A DNA stretch of 64,000 nt, from assembly GCA_934294885.1 (NCBI GenBank), contig CAKRAK010000014.1:3516-67515 (forward strand). The letters are read 5' to 3'. This DNA is from an uncultured Lachnospiraceae bacterium (GTDB taxonomy: Bacteria > Bacillota > Clostridia > Lachnospirales > Lachnospiraceae). How positions within the stretch are numbered: the first letter of the stretch is position 1; every line of letters starts with the position of its first letter. The notes beneath the pieces were generated by a model. It searched no databases and was not told the DNA's origin. It worked only from the letters and a program-made list of their open reading frames with translations. Shown piece by piece: positions 8,071 through 15,539 of the stretch. Both the position numbers and the translations under genes were made by a program.

Positions 8071-9595
8071 TCATCCGCTCCCAAAATCTCTTTTTAAATA
8101 TCATACGGTCACTCACTGACATAGCTCCTTCTGCTCCCGGATCTGCCGGAGGATCAACTGTCGGTGCTTCTGTTGTCGGCGCTTCCGTTGTCGGTTCTGC
8201 CGGGGTATCCGGTGTCGGAGTTACCGGGGTCTCAACCTTCTTCGTTCCCACACGAACCTTACCGTTTGTCTTTGAATACTGACTCTTGCCCCATGGAACG
8301 ATGTAAGAATCTACCAGCTCGCCATCCTGATATACCTTTTTCCAAAGCTCAACATAATAACCGGTATGAGGAGACTCTTCCACAACACGCTTTCCTTCTT
8401 CTAACGTATCATCCATGATTTCCTCCGGATCTCCCGGCTCATATGTATCAACGACTTTACTTTCAAAATCAATGGTTCGACCTGCATCCCGCTCATTATG
8501 ACCGTAGATTGCAAAGGATACACTTCCGCCTCCGGCATATCCTGAAATATAAACCGGATAGTTTGTGTTATTTGTAAATTTGAAATCCATATAATCTCCG
8601 GCAATGGCTGCATCTCTACCCAAATCAACATAGCTTACTGTCAGAGAATGAGGATATCTCTCATCCACCTGAAGCTCTGCGATCAATACTGCATTATATA
8701 ATGTAGTGGATACCTGACAGATACCACCACCAACGCCGTCTGTCAGCTCGTTATTTACATACTGACCGGCTGATGAATAACCATTCTCTTCTGTACGGTC
8801 ACCTAAGCCCTGATTTACGGAGAATTGTTCTCCCGGCATTAATACCGCACCATTAATACGATTGGTACCATTAATCAGGTTGTTAATACGATTTGTATTA
8901 CCGGAAGAATACTTGGTAGAATAAGAACCCAGTACACTGTCAATCATACGGAAATCATCCTCTGTATATTCCGGCTCTGTATCCTCAATGACTGCCTCTA
9001 CCTCTACCGGCTTCTGCTCCCATGCTTTTGCCAGATAATCTTCCAAATTCTTTGTTGTCTTTTTTACATTAACCTTTGTACCTGAAACACCCGGCTGAAC
9101 AACAAATTCACCGTTTTCCATAGTAATGGATGCATTCTCCGGTACCTTTACCATCTCTGTGGCATCTTCCTCTAATTTATGTGCCAGTACATCCTTATCA
9201 AATGTCTTTTCAGGAATCAGAATCGCATTTTCCTTCTCTAATCCTTTTATCTCTTTGTATCTTGCTAAAATGTTGCCCTGACGTCCATAGTTATATGCCT
9301 GTTCTACCGCTTCCTCCGGAGAAACATTGATATCAATCTCTCCAAGTGTGGTCATAAATTTTCCACTATCAGAGGTAAAGGTAAGGGTCAAATCCTCGAT
9401 GTTATCCACATACTTTCCGTACTCCTCCAATGCCTCTTCCTTCGTCAGTCCGCCTACATACACACTGTCAATATAGACACCGTCATATATCTTTCCGTTT
9501 TCTTTATCTTCTTTGGCAAAAGCTACGCTTCCCGCCAATATAACAATCGTTCCCAACAGTAATGATAATACTGTAATTTTCCATTTTTTCTTCAT
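8057..9595 (-). CDS. Exported VanW-family protein with peptidoglycan-binding-like repeats
   Basis: The 512-residue protein has an N-terminal signal or anchor helix (about 7-27), a YoaR-type putative peptidoglycan-binding region (about 30-210) and a VanW domain (about 215-370) including QFSVNQGLGDRTEENGY and GGGICQVSTTLYNA. A G5-like segment follows, then a Thr/Pro/Glu-rich low-complexity tail (about 455-490). The last 20 residues are charged and hydrophilic, an odd end that coincides with the 14-bp overlap with the next gene. VanW proteins are common in Gram-positive envelopes; the biochemical role is unknown. It heads the four-gene minus-strand operon and has its own promoter. Confidence 0.88.
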   Translation of the reverse strand: MKKKWKITVLSLLLGTIVILAGSVAFAKEDKENGKIYDGVYIDSVYVGGLTKEEALEEYGKYVDNIEDLTLTFTSDSGKFMTTLGEIDINVSPEEAVEQAYNYGRQGNILARYKEIKGLEKENAILIPEKTFDKDVLAHKLEEDATEMVKVPENASITMENGEFVVQPGVSGTKVNVKKTTKNLEDYLAKAWEQKPVEVEAVIEDTEPEYTEDDFRMIDSVLGSYSTKYSSGNTNRINNLINGTNRINGAVLMPGEQFSVNQGLGDRTEENGYSSAGQYVNNELTDGVGGGICQVSTTLYNAVLIAELQVDERYPHSLTVSYVDLGRDAAIAGDYMDFKFTNNTNYPVYISGYAGGGSVSFAIYGHNERDAGRTIDFESKVVDTYEPGDPEEIMDDTLEEGKRVVEESPHTGYYVELWKKVYQDGELVDSYIVPWGKSQYSKTNGKVRVGTKKVETPVTPTPDTPAEPTTEAPTTEAPTVDPPADPGAEGAMSVSDRMIFKKRFWERMNENW

Positions 9596-9650
9596 AAAAT
9601 CATATCCTTATATTTATACTATTTATATTCATTCCAGTCTCACACATGTC

Positions 9651-9678
9651 ATTGTATCACAAACTTTCTTCATTTCAA
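9651..9678 (-). promoter_or_regulatory. Promoter of the vanW-like operon
   Basis: On the minus strand TTGAAA (9673-9678) and TACAAT (9651-9656) are 16 bp apart, with TG one base before the -10 (extended -10, TGATACAAT). The leader to the ATG at 9595 is about 50 nt. Confidence 0.7.
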
Positions 9679-9813
9679 GTATTTAAAACAATACTGTCAG
9701 AATTTACTAAGAATTTGACTTTTACATTGCAATTTTGTATATTTTACTTAATGTCTTTTTATATGGAAACAGCCCTTTTGAGGGCATTTAAAAAGGATAA
9801 AAGCAAAGAAAAA

Positions 9814-9837
9814 ATCGGGCAGGATAACCTACCCGAT
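9814..9837 (-). terminator. Terminator of the small membrane peptide gene
   Basis: On the minus strand the stem ATCGGGTAGG / CCTGCCCGAT (one G-T pair) with loop TTAT is followed by TTTTTTC. It lies 23 bp behind the stop of the 34-codon gene, which supports that gene being real. Confidence 0.75.
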
Positions 9838-9859
9838 TCAACATAACAAGATAATAAAC

Positions 9860-9964
9860 TTAAATCACACAGGTAATGATACTGATTACCATTACAACCG
9901 CTAACAAAATAGCTACTACAGATGAAACAACTTTGTTTCTCTTACGATTACTGAAATTAAACAA
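9860..9964 (-). CDS. Small single-helix membrane peptide, 34 residues
   Basis: The ORF encodes a basic N-terminus (MFNFSNRKRNK) followed by one hydrophobic helix of about 20 residues ending in a cysteine near the C-terminus. A TTG start at 9962-9964 is chosen because AAGAGGTG lies 6 nt upstream; the in-frame GTG at 9971 falls inside that ribosome binding site. A terminator follows directly. Such basic-plus-helix peptides are frequent in Firmicutes. I do not recognise a named family, and a function cannot be assigned. Confidence 0.6.
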   Translation of the reverse strand: MFNFSNRKRNKVVSSVVAILLAVVMVISIITCVI

Positions 9965-9996
9965 GCCACACACCTCTTTTCTGAAAGGAATTACTT

Positions 9997-10635
9997 ATGA
10001 AAATATTATTTGTCCCGGCAGTCATTATATTCGGCTGGGTAATTCATCATAATATCAAGCGAAATAAAGGAAATGATAAGGAACAAATCACTTCTTATCT
10101 GGAAAAAGATGCCGCTGCAAACTTTACCAGACGGGGTGATATCTCAAAGCTGCCCTATATTCAGATTCCTTACGACAAGTTACCTCTTGATATTACCTTA
10201 AAAGATGAAAATTTGCAATCAAAGATTGAAGAATATCAAAGAAATATCAGAGAGTTGTCCGACAAGAAGCTGTTAAACTTATCCGGAATGGATAATATCA
10301 GCCTGAAAGCAAATTATGGGATTGCAAATTTGGAATTGCTCACCGCCTACGAGGGCAATTACAATCAATACATTCGGCTTTTATCTCTTTATGCCAACTG
10401 CATTTATAAGGAATATCCTTCGGAAGCCGCAGACATATGCCGGTACTGTATTGATATTGGAAGTGATATATCCACAACCTATACCCTGCTTGGAGCATAT
10501 TATCTGTCCCATCATGACGAAGAGTATTTTGAAAAATTATACGACCGGATTCCGGATCGGGAAACCATCGCCGGCAAAAATATTATCCGGAAACTGGATG
10601 ACCTAAAAAAGACTACCAATGCAGACCATTTTTAA
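9997..10635 (+). CDS. Membrane-anchored helical (TPR-like) protein of unknown function
   Basis: The 212-residue protein starts with an uncleaved hydrophobic helix (about 3-20) and a basic stretch (HHNIKRNKG), so the rest probably faces the cytoplasm. Residues 60-205 look all-helical, with a TPR-like alternation in the part around EYPSEAADICRYCIDIGSD. No catalytic motif is visible and I do not recognise the family. A ribosome binding site GAAAGGAA precedes the ATG, and the terminator overlaps its stop, so it is a single-gene unit. Confidence 0.65.
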   Translation: MKILFVPAVIIFGWVIHHNIKRNKGNDKEQITSYLEKDAAANFTRRGDISKLPYIQIPYDKLPLDITLKDENLQSKIEEYQRNIRELSDKKLLNLSGMDNISLKANYGIANLELLTAYEGNYNQYIRLLSLYANCIYKEYPSEAADICRYCIDIGSDISTTYTLLGAYYLSHHDEEYFEKLYDRIPDRETIAGKNIIRKLDDLKKTTNADHF

Positions 10636-10652
10636 GTCTGCATTTTTTTTGC
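10617..10652 (+). terminator. Intrinsic terminator overlapping the stop codon
   Basis: AATGCAGAC (10618-10626) pairs with GTCTGCATT, followed by eight T. The stop codon TAA lies in the loop. Confidence 0.85.
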
Positions 10653-10712
10653 AACACTTTTGGAATTTTCAAACACATATTAAGTAGACAGCACCCATTT
10701 CTGTCTATAACA

Positions 10713-10911
10713 GGTATTTGAGGAACTTCCTTACACCAATGTAAAACAAATATAATATATCGCAGGCACGCTTGCGCTTCATCCGCACGCAACGGTACTA
10801 AATTCGGGAAAATGCTAATGCTTTCCCTCATTAAGTACCGGCGTGCTACAAGAGCCTGCTTATATATTATATTAGTTTTACATGAAGAAATATAGAAGTT
10901 TCTCAAATACC
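10713..10911. repeat. 199-bp nested palindromic element, copy A
   Basis: Three nested levels of complementarity are visible: an outer stem of 17 bp with one mismatch (10713-10729 with 10895-10911), a middle stem of 22 bp with one mismatch (10739-10760 with 10862-10883), and a core of 97 bp (10763-10859). The core begins CAGGCACGC, ends GCCTGC, and contains CGGTACTAAATTCG ... TTAAGTACCG around a GGGAAA/TTTCCC hairpin. The core is about 88% identical to the core at 15163-15258, whereas the arms are not similar between copies. It fills the gap between the 9997 gene's terminator and the ribosome binding site of the sigma factor gene. No ORF fits. It may be a MITE-like element or a structured RNA. 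Confidence 0.8.
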
Positions 10912-10940
10912 GATCCATCAAAAAAACGGAGGTGACGATA

Positions 10941-11474
10941 TTGAATAAGGAAGAACTTACAGCCCATGTGCTCCTTGCAAAGAACGGTAATACCGATTCC
11001 TTTTGCAAGCTCTATGAGCTTTATTGCAAGGATATGTATCGTTTTGCATACTATATGCTAAAGGATGAGGAAGATGCAAAAGACATTATAAGCGAGACGG
11101 TACTAGATGCTTTTACCGGCATTAAAGGTCTTAAGAATCCCGAAAAATTCAAAGCATGGATATTCCGTATTCTCACAACAAAGTGCAAACGACAGATGGC
11201 ACAATATGTCGATCATAAGGAGCATCTGACAACCCATGATGAAGCTATGGAAATTGCTGCCGAAGACCGGGATCATTCAGAAAGCATTGATTTAAAAAAT
11301 GCATTTTCCGTATTAAACGATATGGAGCGTACTGTCCTGTCCCTCATCGTGATTGCAGGTTATTCCAGCAGAGAAACCGCAAGAATGTTAAAAAGCAGAG
11401 AAGGAACCATTCGTTCCATAAAGAGCAGGGCACTTACCAAATTATCAAATGAATTAAAGGAGGATTTGGCATGA
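10941..11474 (+). CDS. ECF-type RNA polymerase sigma factor
   Basis: The 177-residue protein has sigma-70 region 2 (about 20-85, with YRFAYYMLKDEEDAKDIISE and the FKAWIFRI promoter-melting part) and region 4 (about 115-170, with GYSSRETARMLKSREGTIRS as the helix-turn-helix). No region 3 is present, which is the ECF arrangement. I place the start at TTG 10941, because GGAGG ends 8 nt upstream; the in-frame GTG at 10932 lies within that ribosome binding site. The last codon overlaps the start of the next gene by 4 bp, the usual coupling between an ECF sigma factor and its membrane anti-sigma factor. Confidence 0.92.
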   Translation: MNKEELTAHVLLAKNGNTDSFCKLYELYCKDMYRFAYYMLKDEEDAKDIISETVLDAFTGIKGLKNPEKFKAWIFRILTTKCKRQMAQYVDHKEHLTTHDEAMEIAAEDRDHSESIDLKNAFSVLNDMERTVLSLIVIAGYSSRETARMLKSREGTIRSIKSRALTKLSNELKEDLA

Positions 11475-13576
11475 ACGAACAGGAATACATGAATCAAATA
11501 AAAAAGCAGACAGAAAATGTGAAGATTCCGGAGAGCATTTCTCCTGAAAACATGAAAAAAATGCTGGAGGAAAATGCCGGAGCGAACACACAAACCAATA
11601 CCACTATAAGAAAGCAAAGACATTGGGCAAAATATACGGTAGCTGCATGTGTTGCTCTCCTTGTTGTAGGGGGAACCGGTTTTTCATTCCTTAAGCTACA
11701 GCACAAATCAAGCTCTGCTGATAATGACGTATATACCGACGAGCTTGGCGCGGAGTCAGCCCCGGAGGATTCTAAAGATACGGCATATGAGACAGCCTGG
11801 AACACACCGGGCAGCTACGACGATTATTATGACACAATCAAAGCATCCATGGACGAATATTATGACAGCTTCGCAGAGGTTGAGACTTCTGATATTGCAT
11901 CATACGATGCAAAGGAAGCTGCCATGCCGGAGGCTGCAGCAGATAGCCTGCAGATGGCAGACTATGGTGCTGCAATGGCATCGGAGGATCGTACAGATTA
12001 CTCTACAACTAACACTCAGGAAGAGAACATCGACGAGGGAGATATCATCAAAACAGACGGAACCTACATTTACAAGGTTACAAAAGTAAATAACGGCTCC
12101 AAGTTAACAAACAGTCTTTCTATTATTCATACGGATAACGGAAAGATGAAATTGGAAAGTACCATTGATTTGGATAATTGTCTGGAGCAAAAGGATGATG
12201 CCTATGTCTATTTCAGTGAGTTTTATCTTTATAAAAACAACCTGATTTTATTATTTACAAGTGACTATGATAAGACAGAAACCAAAATTGTTATCTACGA
12301 TATCAAGGATAAATCCAATCCAACCCGGAAGAAAATCCTGTCACAGTCCGGTAATTATAACAGCTCCAGAATCAGCAACGGAGTGCTTTATACAATCAGT
12401 AATTTTTCAGGTGCGGATTTTACCACAAAGGAACCATATTCCAACTACATCCCATCTGTAAACGGAGATTTAATTGACTGTGGTCAAATTATCTATCCGG
12501 ATGATGTATTTGTCCAGTCCACTTATGTAGTGACGGGAACAGATATTGATTCCTGCGAAACGACTGATCAGGCTGCCGTTCCTACAAGCGGCGGAAATGT
12601 CTACATGAGTGACAAGGCCATTTATCTATACGGACCAAAATCCCGTGAGACCAATAAGACAGAATTCCTCCGGATTGCATATCAGGACGGTAAATTAACA
12701 CCGGGAGGAAGTGCTGTTGTTTCCGGTCATTTATATGACAGCTTTGCAGTCAGCGAATATAACGGATATCTTCGGATTATTACAACCATTTCTCCAAACA
12801 GCATCAGCCTGTTCAGAGAGGATGACATCCTTTACACTAAGGAAGCAGCGGTCGACACGGCTACAGAGGATGATACCGAAGAGCCTACCGAATCTATTAA
12901 TGTGCTTTACATTCTGAACAAAAACATGGAGCCGGTAAGTAAATTGTCCGGAATTGCTCCCGGAGAGGATGTAAAGGCAGTTCGATTTATGGGGGACATG
13001 GGCTATCTTGTAACCTACGAAAATACCGACCCCCTGTTTGCCATCGATCTGTCGGATCCCGAAAATCCTAAGATAAAAGGAAAGCTTACCGTTCCAGGAT
13101 TTTCCAACTATTTACATTTATACGAGGATGGATTATTACTTGGATTAGGAGAAGAATACACACCACAGGATCAGACCTATGTCGGATTAAAAATGACGAT
13201 GTTTGACATTAGCAACCCGGTTGATATCAAAGCCGAGAACCAATTAATCATAGAAAATGCGTACTACTCTTCCGCACAAAATAATCATAAAGCATTAATG
13301 ATTGATACAGAAAAGAATCTATTCGGTTTCTTTTATCAGGAACAGATAGAGGGAAATGATTACAGCTACACAACGAATAATTACTATGTAACCTACAGCT
13401 ATGACAAGGAGAATGGATTTACAGAAACCGGTCGTTATAAGGTTGACATGGAATCCTATGAGGTAGATGAGATACGAGGTGTGTACATTGGAGACTATCT
13501 CTATATTTCCACCTGTGATACAACAACCAGTTACCAGTTAAATACCTCAACCCAAATTGCAAAGCTTAATTATTAG
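11471..13576 (+). CDS. Membrane protein with extracytoplasmic beta-propeller, probable anti-sigma partner
   Basis: The 701-residue product has a cytoplasmic N-terminus of about 52 residues, one transmembrane helix (about 54-72), an acidic Asp/Tyr/Ala-rich linker (about 75-175) and a large C-terminal secreted beta-propeller domain (about 180-700, with DEGDIIKTDGTYIYKV at its start). This is the family annotated as 'beta-propeller domain-containing protein'. The ATGA overlap with the sigma gene and the short cytoplasmic part suggest it holds the sigma factor inactive and senses an envelope signal. That role is inferred from context; no classical zinc anti-sigma motif (HxxxCxxC) is present. Confidence 0.85.
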   Translation: MNEQEYMNQIKKQTENVKIPESISPENMKKMLEENAGANTQTNTTIRKQRHWAKYTVAACVALLVVGGTGFSFLKLQHKSSSADNDVYTDELGAESAPEDSKDTAYETAWNTPGSYDDYYDTIKASMDEYYDSFAEVETSDIASYDAKEAAMPEAAADSLQMADYGAAMASEDRTDYSTTNTQEENIDEGDIIKTDGTYIYKVTKVNNGSKLTNSLSIIHTDNGKMKLESTIDLDNCLEQKDDAYVYFSEFYLYKNNLILLFTSDYDKTETKIVIYDIKDKSNPTRKKILSQSGNYNSSRISNGVLYTISNFSGADFTTKEPYSNYIPSVNGDLIDCGQIIYPDDVFVQSTYVVTGTDIDSCETTDQAAVPTSGGNVYMSDKAIYLYGPKSRETNKTEFLRIAYQDGKLTPGGSAVVSGHLYDSFAVSEYNGYLRIITTISPNSISLFREDDILYTKEAAVDTATEDDTEEPTESINVLYILNKNMEPVSKLSGIAPGEDVKAVRFMGDMGYLVTYENTDPLFAIDLSDPENPKIKGKLTVPGFSNYLHLYEDGLLLGLGEEYTPQDQTYVGLKMTMFDISNPVDIKAENQLIIENAYYSSAQNNHKALMIDTEKNLFGFFYQEQIEGNDYSYTTNNYYVTYSYDKENGFTETGRYKVDMESYEVDEIRGVYIGDYLYISTCDTTTSYQLNTSTQIAKLNY

Positions 13577-13599
13577 TACCATCTTCACAGACCAAGGAT

Positions 13600-13640
13600 A
13601 AAAGGCGTTCACAAACCAAGCAAACTTGTGAACGCCTTTT
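13600..13640. terminator. Bidirectional terminator
   Basis: A perfect 15-bp stem (13600-13614 with 13626-13640), starting AAAAGGCG and ending CGCCTTTT, lies between the convergent beta-propeller and sensor genes. It provides T-runs for both strands. Confidence 0.9.
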
Positions 13641-13641
13641 C

Positions 13642-14946
13642 TTAATTCTCTCCTATAGGGGTAATTGCTGCAAATACCAGACTCTCTTCCTCCAGCCAGT
13701 GCATTTCCATGCCATTATATTTTTTAATAATCTGATTTGTAGAAGAAAATCTCTGTCGGATGTACAGTTCCGATCCGATATAATTCAAAATCCTCTGACG
13801 ATAATATTCCCGCGGATTATGGTAACCAATCTCTAACTGACATAACCGCATCTTTCCACGGCTTCGAATACTCAATCGACACCATTGCTTATGCTTAACA
13901 CTGGTCATTGCATATTCGAACATATCCTCCAATATATTCATAATTTCAACCGTTTGTTCCGAATCCAACTCTATGGGCTCCAGTACCGTTTCCAATAATA
14001 CATTTTCTTCTTTTAACCGGTCATAATACTGTTCCAGCATGGTATCAATATACAGATTCCCACAAAGGGAAAGGTCAAAAAATCCGGAATTCCTGTTTTC
14101 CAATTCTTCAATATAATTGTGCATCTGCTCGCTGGTAACAAATGGTGCCGCATCCTTTAACGCCTGCATATGACGGCTTATTTCATGGCGGAAGGTTTTC
14201 ATATCCTGATTATCGGATACTAATTTTTCGTATTTGTGCTCCAATAACGATAATTCCCGCTGCATGGCATGCTTTTCCTGCTCCAACATCTTTCCCTTCA
14301 TCCGTAAAATAACAGGCATTGAGATAAAGAACATTACCAAAACCAACAATATACGAAAATCCATCTGCCCAAAGGGGTAAATTTTGGCGACGATTCTCTT
14401 CTCATATTCCCACATTCCTGCAGCAATCAGGAAAACAATACAATAATGGTATATTACCTTATATTGTTCTGTAAACTTCAAAACCCGGATTCCAATAGGG
14501 CGAAGCAGGCATGCTGTAATAATCGTTATAATATATACAAATATAAAATCATGAAATCGAGCATTTTTCATCTCCACATCCGAATATATATAATAAAAAT
14601 CCGGTTCCAGCAACGCAACAGCCGATTGAACGACACCATTAATAATCTGCCACAGTCCCCAGAGCACAACAAAATTCTTGCAGGTATCTCCTAATGCAAA
14701 CATATATAGCGTAGCTACTATATAACCAAGCTCCCATACCAGGGCGAAGAGAAGCTTCATGTGAATGGGAAGATACAACGAGCCGCTAAGCACACCAAAT
14801 GCCCAAAAGCACGTAATAAGGATGTGCCATCGAATCTGTCTTCCGTTCATATTAAGGGGTAATACGAGATAGAAAAGCAACAGATATGTTAGAATAATCG
14901 TGACAACATAATATAAGATTTTAAAGGAAAAATATGTCGTTATCAT
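13642..14946 (-). CDS. AgrC-like membrane sensor with degenerate GHKL ATPase domain
   Basis: The 434-residue protein has six or so transmembrane helices (about 5-205), a coiled-coil (about 210-245), a dimerisation helix with a conserved histidine (FRHEISRHMQALKD, about 250-263) and a C-terminal GHKL-like domain. The N box reads NILEDMFEYAM where active kinases have an Asn in a LxxNAIEA context. The G boxes are not recognisable (the equivalent of GLGL reads YIRQRFSSTN). It therefore looks like a sensor that keeps the His helix but may not bind ATP. The start overlaps the upstream fragment's stop by 4 bp. No LytTR response regulator and no AgrB/AgrD gene is visible in the window. Confidence 0.75.
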   Translation of the reverse strand: MITTYFSFKILYYVVTIILTYLLLFYLVLPLNMNGRQIRWHILITCFWAFGVLSGSLYLPIHMKLLFALVWELGYIVATLYMFALGDTCKNFVVLWGLWQIINGVVQSAVALLEPDFYYIYSDVEMKNARFHDFIFVYIITIITACLLRPIGIRVLKFTEQYKVIYHYCIVFLIAAGMWEYEKRIVAKIYPFGQMDFRILLVLVMFFISMPVILRMKGKMLEQEKHAMQRELSLLEHKYEKLVSDNQDMKTFRHEISRHMQALKDAAPFVTSEQMHNYIEELENRNSGFFDLSLCGNLYIDTMLEQYYDRLKEENVLLETVLEPIELDSEQTVEIMNILEDMFEYAMTSVKHKQWCRLSIRSRGKMRLCQLEIGYHNPREYYRQRILNYIGSELYIRQRFSSTNQIIKKYNGMEMHWLEEESLVFAAITPIGEN

Positions 14947-15143
14947 TTTATCTGATACCGTTCCATTAATTCCTTAATATACGCTTCCGTCTGCATTCGG
15001 ATCTTGTCATCTTTACTTAACTCTGCCAACGTGCAAACACACTCATCAATGGCTTCATTTTTCTCTGCCAACATACGAATCTCCTCCCATGTACCGGCTT
15101 TAAAATCTCTTTGCGAAACGCCTATTCCTTTGTAAGCGTGCAA
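14943..15143 (-). pseudogene. C-terminal fragment of an Rpn-like (PDDEXK) protein, 5' end lost in palindromic repeat
   Basis: The ORF gives 66 residues starting at a TTG inside the palindromic element, with no ribosome binding site and a stop immediately upstream. Residues 19-66 (TWEEIRMLAEKNEAIDECV then LSKDDKIRMQTEAYIKELM) resemble the C-terminal tail of Rpn/PDDEXK_2 putative transposases, where an 'LSxDxxxRxxxE' pattern is usual. The first 10 or so residues are read from repeat sequence. I infer that a longer gene was cut off when the repeat arrived or when flanking DNA was deleted. It overlaps the sensor gene by 4 bp. Family assignment is uncertain. Confidence 0.4.
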
Positions 15144-15312
15144 AATTTAATCATATATATCACAGGCACGCTGGCGCTTCATCCGCACACAGCGGTACTA
15201 AACTCGGGATACGCTAACGCTTTCCCTCGTTAAGTGCCGGTGTGCTACAAGAGCCTGCTTATATATATGATTAAATTTTGCACAAACCCGTACAGCTTAC
15301 CGGGCGTTTCGC
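15113..15312. repeat. 200-bp nested palindromic element, copy B
   Basis: Nested stems are an outer perfect 10-bp stem (15113-15122 with 15303-15312), GTAAGC (15132-15137) with GCTTAC (15295-15300), and a perfect 23-bp stem (15138-15160 with 15261-15283). The core (15163-15258) is shared with copy A at 10763-10859 with about a dozen differences and one 1-base gap. Total length differs from copy A by one base although the arms are unrelated in sequence. It truncates the ORF at 14943. Confidence 0.8.
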
Positions 15313-15539
15313 AATTACCTCTAAAAATTTTAATTGATACAACTGTATTTTGCAAGAAAATTAGTTTATTTTTATTGTTTTTCATTTATTCACTCATAAA
15401 AATATTCGCTGGCATTTTTCTTTATTCTCTTTCCTTATACAGTTATAATCCAAAGAACTGGCATGCATTCTTATAAGATAAGTTAATCACATGATGAACA
15501 GAGGTTCCACGAATTTGGGCGATTCGTTGGGCAAATTCC
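15313..15539. other. AT-rich intergenic DNA
   Basis: No gene is visible. At its right end an inverted repeat AGAGGT (15542-15547, minus strand orientation at the stop of the next gene) with ACCTCT, enclosing GAATTTG/CAAATTC arms (about 15510-15537), could be a poor terminator without a T-run for the gene ending at 15540. Confidence 0.4.

Noticed and set aside
9646..9846. 66-codon ORF on the plus strand
   Set aside because: It spans the vanW promoter and the terminator of the small peptide gene, both of which explain the sequence better.
10932..10940. GTG start for the sigma factor
   Set aside because: The GTG is part of the GGAGGTGA ribosome binding site; TTG 10941 has correct spacing.
10763..15258. 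CRISPR-like array from repeated palindromes
   Set aside because: Copies are kilobases apart with genes between, and no regular spacers or cas genes exist.
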